Shown here in pieces: positions 58,976 through 64,000 of a DNA stretch of 64,000 bases. Position 1 is the stretch's first letter, and every line of letters starts with the position of its first letter. The DNA is from Topomyia yanbarensis. Its lineage: Eukaryota > Arthropoda > Insecta > Diptera > Culicidae. Where the stretch lies: contig NC_080672.1 of assembly GCF_030247195.1 (NCBI RefSeq), forward strand, positions 184,244,810 through 184,308,809. The letters are read 5' to 3'. A program made the translations under genes and the position numbers. Below the pieces are notes generated by a model that made no database searches, had not been told where the DNA came from, and saw only the letters and a list, made by a program, of their open reading frames with translations.

Positions 58976-59798
58976 TTTTTTGGGTACGCCTGACTCTTAA
59001 CACGTTTTCCCCCAAATCTTTCAGCTCCGGGTCCTCTCTGACCTTTTTGAGCAGTGCTGCGTACGTAGTCTCGTCATTTGCTTTGACGAGCACGGCTTCT
59101 CCCTTAGGCGCCTTCTGACGAGCCGAGGGTTCTGATTTCCTCTTCTGCTCCCCTTTTCGCTCCTCCTTCTTTTTTTGCTGTTTCCCGCGTTTCTCCTTCC
59201 GACCTACAACGGTGCTCCAGCTTTCACCCTGTAAGGTGGCATCCTTTTCTTCGACAGCAACAGCATCCTCGAGCGTCTGCCTCTTTGACCCGCCTGGTCT
59301 TTCTTCTCCTGGCGAGGATCTTGTCCTCTTTGGAGTTATGGGAACTGGCGTGTTCTCCACTCCAATCTGCCTCTCCTTACCCTGTTTCGGAGGGACTAGG
59401 AGGATAGTGGCCTTAGCCGACGCGGATGCTCGCTCAGCTGAATCTGCCCTCTGCGTTGCCGTATCGTATTCTTTCACTGCAGACAGTAGCGCCTTCCGGA
59501 TTTTGATGACCATCTCCTTAATGTCTTTGTGGACATTGTTTCTCATGTCCACGAACTTGTGGAGCTCCTCCACCAAGTGTCTCGCTACCACTACCTTTTG
59601 CGTTTGTGGGGTGTAGCTCATTCCGCTCTGCTCCGGCTGTTTTTGTTGCTGCTGTTGCTGTTGCTTCGGCTTCCCCTCCTCCTGCTCTTGCTGGGTGACT
59701 TCAGCTACTATTGGTGGTGGTGACCTCACCAACCCACCTCTGGCAAACGGATTTGCCGTGCCTGCTCCATTTATATCGGTTGCTTGTTGTTTCTCCAT
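58976..59798 (-). pseudogene. R1-clade ORF1, N-terminal part, cut by the repeat array
   Basis: Starts at the ATG 59798 (MEKQQATDINGAG). It has a Gln-rich run (about residues 45-56), a predicted helical region HLVEELHKFVDMRNNVHKDI, an Arg/Lys-rich segment (GRKEKRGKQQKKKEERKGEQ) that could be a nuclear-localisation or RNA-binding region, and then TTYAALLKKVREDPELKDLG and VLRVRRTQ. At that point the array begins and the natural frame is lost. The remainder is at 55257-55853. Confidence 0.85.
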
Positions 59799-60490
59799 TT
59801 TATTTTATTGGGTCCCAACTCCGGGCCGCTATCTCCACTCGCTGCACATAGTCGCCTCTCGCGATCCCATGATTATCTATGCTGCCGAAAAGCAGCAGTG
59901 AGGTCATGCAAGGGTTGACACCATCCCTCATGGGGAGTAGTGTTTAGAGCCAGATCGGCGTAAATCGGGAATGCTTCAACCGAACCTAGTACCACCAACC
60001 AAATGATGGCGAGTTTCGAACGTACCCGGAGACCTGCCAGGGTTTTGTTGGAACGGAGGCGGCCATGCTGTTAGCCCACTCGCCATTTCAAGTCGGTGTC
60101 ATCCTTCCTTACTCAGGGAGTAGAACAGCACGCCTGTCAGCCCTAAGTCGCCATCCTTTTCGTCATCCGTGTCCTGTCCGTTGCCGTTCGCCATGGCCAG
60201 TATACCATAATCAAGATGTTACTGGCGTCGATCCTTATGTGCCGGTTGGCACTCCGGTTGGGCTAGAGTGCTTTTATTGCCCAGATCTTAGATTATTGGA
60301 ATCTTAGGATCTTAGCAGAAGCGGCACAGACTCGCTTCGTCGGAGCTGCTTTCGGAGTTATGGCTTTTTTTAGAGGTTTAGAAGAGCCCAATCTTAGCCC
60401 CACCATATCCTAGCAAAACTCCCCAACTCGCAGTAGGGCTGTGGGGGGGGGGGGTTCGTTAGGCCCCTAGACTCCTGTCCTTCCTGTCTC
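59799..60490 (-). other. 5' UTR of the R1-clade LINE
   Basis: Between ORF1 and the poly-A of the next LINE. GC-rich, with a G-run near 60443-60454 (plus strand). No coding signal. Elements of this clade usually carry an internal promoter here. The 5' end is taken as 60490 because the T-run of the second LINE starts at 60491. Confidence 0.55.
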
Positions 60491-60739
60491 TTTTTTTTTT
60501 TTTTTACAATGGAGAAGACCTTTATGTCCTAGCCCAGTACACGTGCTAACGGTAGGGTCCAATCTACCACACTGGGTGCACTGGGGGCGTGTCGGACTCG
60601 AATAATGACCAGCCATTAATACCGACTAAACTCCATTGGGCTCCGCCATCATTCCTCCCAGGAACTACCTCTCGGTATTACTTCTGGGGGGATGGCTGTA
60701 CTAAATGTACTCATTTACTCTCTCTCACGCGTTCATACA

Positions 60740-61185
60740 TCCTGTATGAGGCTTACTTGGGTGCTCTCTCAATCGCACTTTGATTCACTCTCAAACACTC
60801 CCACATGAGGCTGACTTTTGTGCTCACCTTTTACGTTCCATGCGAGGCTGACTTGTGTGCTCACCTTACTCATTCCTTGCTAGGCTTACTTTTGTGCTCG
60901 CCCTGCCCATACCATGTGAGGCTGACTTGGGTGCTCACCCTATCACCTGATTCACTCTCAATCGTGCCACTCTATTGTACCTTTGTCACTCCCCCTGGCA
61001 TCCCATGTGGGACATTTTTCTTAGGCCCCACTTCTGACATACCATTCGAGGCTGACTTTTGTGCTCACCTTTTTCACTCCTTGCTAGACTGACTTTTGTG
61101 CTAGCCTCTACCAACCTGTGAGGCTGACTTTTATGCTCACCCTTAACATGCAGTGTGAGACTGACTTGGATGCTCACCCTTTCAC
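60740..61185 (-). repeat. Tandem repeats in the 3' UTR of the second LINE
   Basis: On the plus strand, AGGCTGACTTTTGTGCTCAC or close variants occur about nine times (60747, 60811, 60845, 60880, 60918, 61047, 61085, 61119, 61157 approximately), with 30-60 bp between. They are embedded in CACTC and CCATGTG phrases. Confidence 0.8.
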
Positions 61186-61425
61186 TCCTCTGCCACGCCA
61201 TGAGGCATCGATAGCTTAGTTCCAACATACTACGCTACGACTCTCCCGTCTTGGCATGAGGCAGTCCACTTATACGCCTATACACTCACTCTTCTGTCTT
61301 GCTTCGGGGTGGCTGGGTTTACCCCTTACGCGGTTGACATTCGCTGCGCCAAACCTGCCTCGGCATGAACAGACCATTCACTCCCTTTTTTGCGCTTGGC
61401 CTTTTTTGCTCCAGCTAACCAATCA

Positions 61426-62623
61426 CTAGTTAGCCGTGCCCGCCGTCTGTTGTTCGGTTCGCCAGATTACCTGTAGCCTACTGGCAATCTGGATGGTAGC
61501 AGCCGAGACTGCGTTCCACTTCTCCACCGTTTGACACATCCGCTGAATAAGGGTATCCGGGGTTGTGTCCCAGCCACAGACGTCAAGCATTGCTCTTCTT
61601 TCGACGTCGAACCGATGACATACGAACAGTATGTGTTCGGCAGTTTCATCTACGCCTGGGCAGTCCGGGCAGACTGGGACCTCCGCGTGCCCGAACCTGT
61701 GGAGGTACTGACGGAAACAGCCATGGCCTGACAGGAATTGTGTCAGGTGGAAGTGAACTTCCCCATGGGGTCTTCCCACCCAGCTCGATATGCTAGGTAT
61801 CAGCCGGTGGGTCCACGTACCTTTCGAGGAGTTGTCCCACTCACACTGCCATCTGGCGACCGAGGTCACCCTGGTGCGCTCGCGGGCTCCCCTATTTCCA
61901 CGTAGCTCAAAGCACTCCTCATCTTCCCGAATGATCAGCCCGACTGGCATCATGCTCGCTATCACGCAGGATGCATCGTGTGATACCGTGCGGTAGGCAG
62001 ATATCACTCTGAGGCACATCACGCGGTAGGTGCTCTCCAGTTTCTGTAGGTAACTGGTTACCCTCAGTGCTCTTGACCATGACGGGCCGCCGTACCTGAG
62101 GATAGATACGGCAACGCCTGCCAGTAACCTACGTCTACTGGCGCACACCTTTGAGCTGTTGGACATCATTCTCGATAGTGCCGCAACAGCAGTCGACGCT
62201 CTCTTGCACGTATAGTCGACATGGCTGCCGAAGGACAGCTTGTCGTCTATAATGACTCCGAGAGACTTCAGACTTCGCTGTGAAGTGATCGCGACTTCTC
62301 CCACATGGATAACTGCATGTTGTGCCGACTTGTTGTTGACGATAACTACCTCCGTCTTATGATGAGCGAGCTCCAGGCCTCTCGCGCTCATCCATTCCTC
62401 CACCGTGCTAATCGCGTGTTCTGCGGTTAGTTCTACCTCAGGAATTGACTCCCCGTAGACCTCCAAGGTTACGTCGTCGGCAAAGCCGACGATCTTGACC
62501 CCAGGAGGGAACTTCAGTCTCAGAACCCCGTCATACATGAGGTTCCATAGCACCGGGCTTAGGATCGAGCCCTGCGGGACTCCGGCGGTAATCGGAACCC
62601 CTTCCTGTCCCTGCTGCCCCCAG
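61426..62623 (-). pseudogene. Second R1-clade LINE, ORF2 C-terminal part
   Basis: On the minus strand the reading starts at the truncation point (WGQQGQEGVPI) and covers AGVPQGSILSPVLWNLMYDG, the catalytic GFADDVTLEV, and AHHKTEVVIVNN. The C-terminal domain with FLSGHGCFRQYLHRFGHAEV and CPDCPGVDETAEHILFVC follows, to the stop at 61426. It lacks the endonuclease and the first half of the reverse transcriptase. The long Tyr-Ile-His-Thr repeat that opens in frame upstream comes from the microsatellite and is not part of the protein. No internal stops, so the insertion is young. Confidence 0.9.
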
Positions 62624-62942
62624 TATGTATGTATGTATGCATGTATGTATGTATGTATGTATGTATGTATGTATGTATGTATGTATGTATGTATGTATGT
62701 ATGTATGTATGTATGTATGTATGTATGTATGTATGTATGTATGTATGTATGTATGTATGTATGTATGTATGTATGTATGTATGTATGTATGTATGTATGT
62801 ATGTATGTATGTATGTATGTATGTATGTATGTATGTATGTATGTATGTATGTATGTATGTATGTATGTATGTATGTATGTATGTATGTATGTATGTATGT
62901 ATGTATGTATGTATGTATTTTTGTATGTATGTATGTATGTGT
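62624..62942. repeat. (TATG)n microsatellite, about 75 copies
   Basis: Tetranucleotide tract, read ACAT on the minus strand. It is the continuation of the tract at 51030-51128, on the other side of the two LINEs. Open in several frames, but not a gene. Confidence 0.95.
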
Positions 62943-63731
62943 GTATGTGCGGATTTGTTAACAAAACGTCCACATCGGTTTCTCGGAGATGGCTGAACCG
63001 ATTTTTACAAACTAAGATTCAAATGAAAGGTATAATATTCCCATAGGTTGCTATTGAATTTCATTTACAACCGACATCTTGTTCCGGATTACGAGTTGAA
63101 GAGTATGGTTACAAAACAAAATTTGTTGATTTGGAATTTTCTGAACCGATTTTGACAAACTTGATTTTTAATGAAAGGTCCATCAGCTGCTGTTGAATTA
63201 TGTGTGGATCCGAGTTCTGGTTCCTGAATTACAGGGTGATACGTACTGATACGATTCTGCGATGAATGTAAAAAGGTGAAATTTTTTCCAAAATGTAAAC
63301 AACTGTTGAATTTGTAGATCTAGGTCACCAACAATCATTCAAAGTCTCTTTGACCACACTGGCCACCATCGACGGATCCGGAAGCATCCCAATTCAGAAT
63401 AACGGTTATATTGGTTTCTCGAAAATGGCTAGACTGATTTGATCAACTTAGTCTCAAATGAAAGGTGTTGCGTCCCCGGCAACTGACATTAAATTCCATC
63501 TCCATCCGACTTCCGGCTCCGGAGTTACGGGTTGTGGAGTGCGATCATATAGAAAACTCCGATTCAAACCGATACCGCGATGAATGCAAAAAGGTGCTCT
63601 TATATATACTTACCAAGTGCAATAAGAATGAAAGACATTTCCATAATGATATATTGTACGAACCAGCTATTAAATCACAGTTTGTAGAAATGAGAAAGGC
63701 ACAATTGCACCTCTAGGTGGATTAAAACAGG
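62943..63731 (+). mobile_element. Hairpin-ended repeat, 3' part of the copy split by two LINEs
   Basis: Continues from the microsatellite with ACATCGGTTTCTCGGAGATG and GCTGAACCGATTTTTACAAA, later GAGAAAGGCACAATTGCACC, and ends GGTGGATTAAAACAGG at 63731. Together with 50923-51128 it makes one copy of about 1.3 kb. It is the inverted twin of 47272-48100. Confidence 0.85.
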
Positions 63732-63736
63732 TTTTT

Positions 63737-64000
63737 GCCTTTCTCATATAGAAAGGTTATGCAATCACTCTGAAAAACGTCAACCTAATCCCGGCCTGGA
63801 GGGCCGAGTGTCATATCCCATTCGACTCAGTTCGTCGAGATCGGAAAAAGTCTGTATGTGTGTGTGTATGTATGTATGTGTGTGTATGTGTGTGTGTATG
63901 TGTGTGTGTATGTGTGTGTGTATGTATGTGCGTATGTGTCAAATAATGTCACTCATATTTCTCAGAGATGGCTGGACCGATTTGCCCAAACTTAGTCTCA
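63737..64000 (+). mobile_element. Next hairpin-ended repeat copy, cut by the window end
   Basis: Starts GCCTTTCTCATATAGAAAGG five T residues after the previous copy ends, a head-to-tail junction. It has GGCCTGGAGGGCCGAGTGTC, the TG/TATG run and GAGATGGCTGGACCGATTTG, and matches the array units at 55854-58392. Confidence 0.9.

Larger units (their letters stand above)
51129..60490 (-). mobile_element. R1-clade LINE (Waldo-like), inserted in (ACAT)n, split by a repeat array
   Basis: On the minus strand: 5' UTR (60490-59799), ORF1 N-terminal part (59798-58976), inserted array (58975-55854), rest of ORF1 (to 55257), ORF2 (55330-52292), 3' UTR with tandem repeats, and a poly-A seen here as T at 51129-51151. 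Without the array it is about 6.2 kb. ORF1 with CCHC knuckles, ORF2 with an endonuclease but no RNase H, and the residues of the reverse transcriptase fit the R1 clade. Its 3' tail directly abuts (ACAT)n. Waldo elements of this clade are known to insert into (ACAY)n repeats, so that name is suggested, not proven. Confidence 0.8.
60491..62623 (-). mobile_element. Second R1-clade LINE, 5'-truncated within the reverse transcriptase
   Basis: The poly-A tail is seen as T15 at 60491-60505, the 3' UTR spans 60506-61425 and the ORF2 C-terminal part 61426-62623. Its truncated 5' end abuts (TATG)n directly (junction near 62623). Its protein is related to but clearly different from that of the neighbouring LINE, so this is a second family or subfamily of the same clade. 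The two elements lie head to tail. Confidence 0.85.

Noticed and set aside
61426..62973. Long minus-strand ORF with Tyr-Ile-His-Thr repeats fused to reverse transcriptase
   Set aside because: The repeat part is translated (ACAT)n microsatellite joined by chance in frame to a 5'-truncated LINE. Only the part from 62623 down is annotated.
62495..63046. Plus-strand ORF of Met-Tyr-Val-Cys repeats
   Set aside because: It is the (TATG)n tract read on the other strand. There is no gene context.

Overview
This window reads as intergenic heterochromatin-like DNA from a mosquito, most likely a culicine (Aedes-type) genome. That is an inference from the element families, not from any host gene. I see no intact host protein gene. 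Recognisable content is almost entirely transposable elements, stacked several layers deep, plus simple repeats and one decayed histone H3 copy.

Left part (1-4.1 kb): the end of a Gag-like retrotransposon ORF1 on the minus strand, a 9-bp minisatellite, AT-rich DNA and a small MITE. From about 4.1 to 25.0 kb lies one old I-clade LINE (copy 2). Its 5' monomers, ORF1, reverse transcriptase and RNase H pieces are pushed apart by at least five insertions: a 1.27-kb TIR element, a 4.2-kb hairpin-ended repeat that itself carries two foldback/MITE elements, two more MITEs, the 3' end of a Jockey-type LINE, and a complete 7.4-kb BEL/Pao LTR retrotransposon (14902-22344) with 98% identical LTRs and a 5-bp target duplication. 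The BEL leader carries three diverged stem-loops whose arms co-vary, each containing a splice-donor-like sequence.

Middle (25-32.3 kb): direct repeats, a second Jockey-type 3' fragment, a TA-flanked MITE, a foldback repeat and a scrap of another LINE reverse transcriptase. From 32314 to 38670 is a full-length I-clade LINE (copy 1), bounded by an 11-bp target duplication. Its ORF1 is intact; its ORF2 has two frameshifts and two stop codons. Then 38.7-42.8 kb is AT-rich with two weak MITE candidates.

Right part (42.8-64 kb): a histone H3 pseudogene abuts a decayed DNA element (43552-47271, about 270-bp terminal inverted repeats) with remnants of a protein I do not recognise. Several copies of an unnamed repeat follow. 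This repeat begins with the hairpin CCTTTCTCATATAGAAAGG, has a TG/TATG microsatellite core, and ends GGTGGATTAAAACAGG. One copy was invaded in its (TATG)n core by two R1-clade LINEs in head-to-tail order, matching the (ACAY)n target preference known for Waldo-type elements. The larger LINE was later split inside ORF1 by a tandem array of the same hairpin repeat. Hence the order of events can be read: repeat, then the LINEs, then more repeat.

The elements do not form a pathway. The autonomous ones (I, BEL, R1-type) encode their own endonuclease, reverse transcriptase or integrase. The short TIR elements carry no coding capacity that I can see and would depend on transposases encoded elsewhere.
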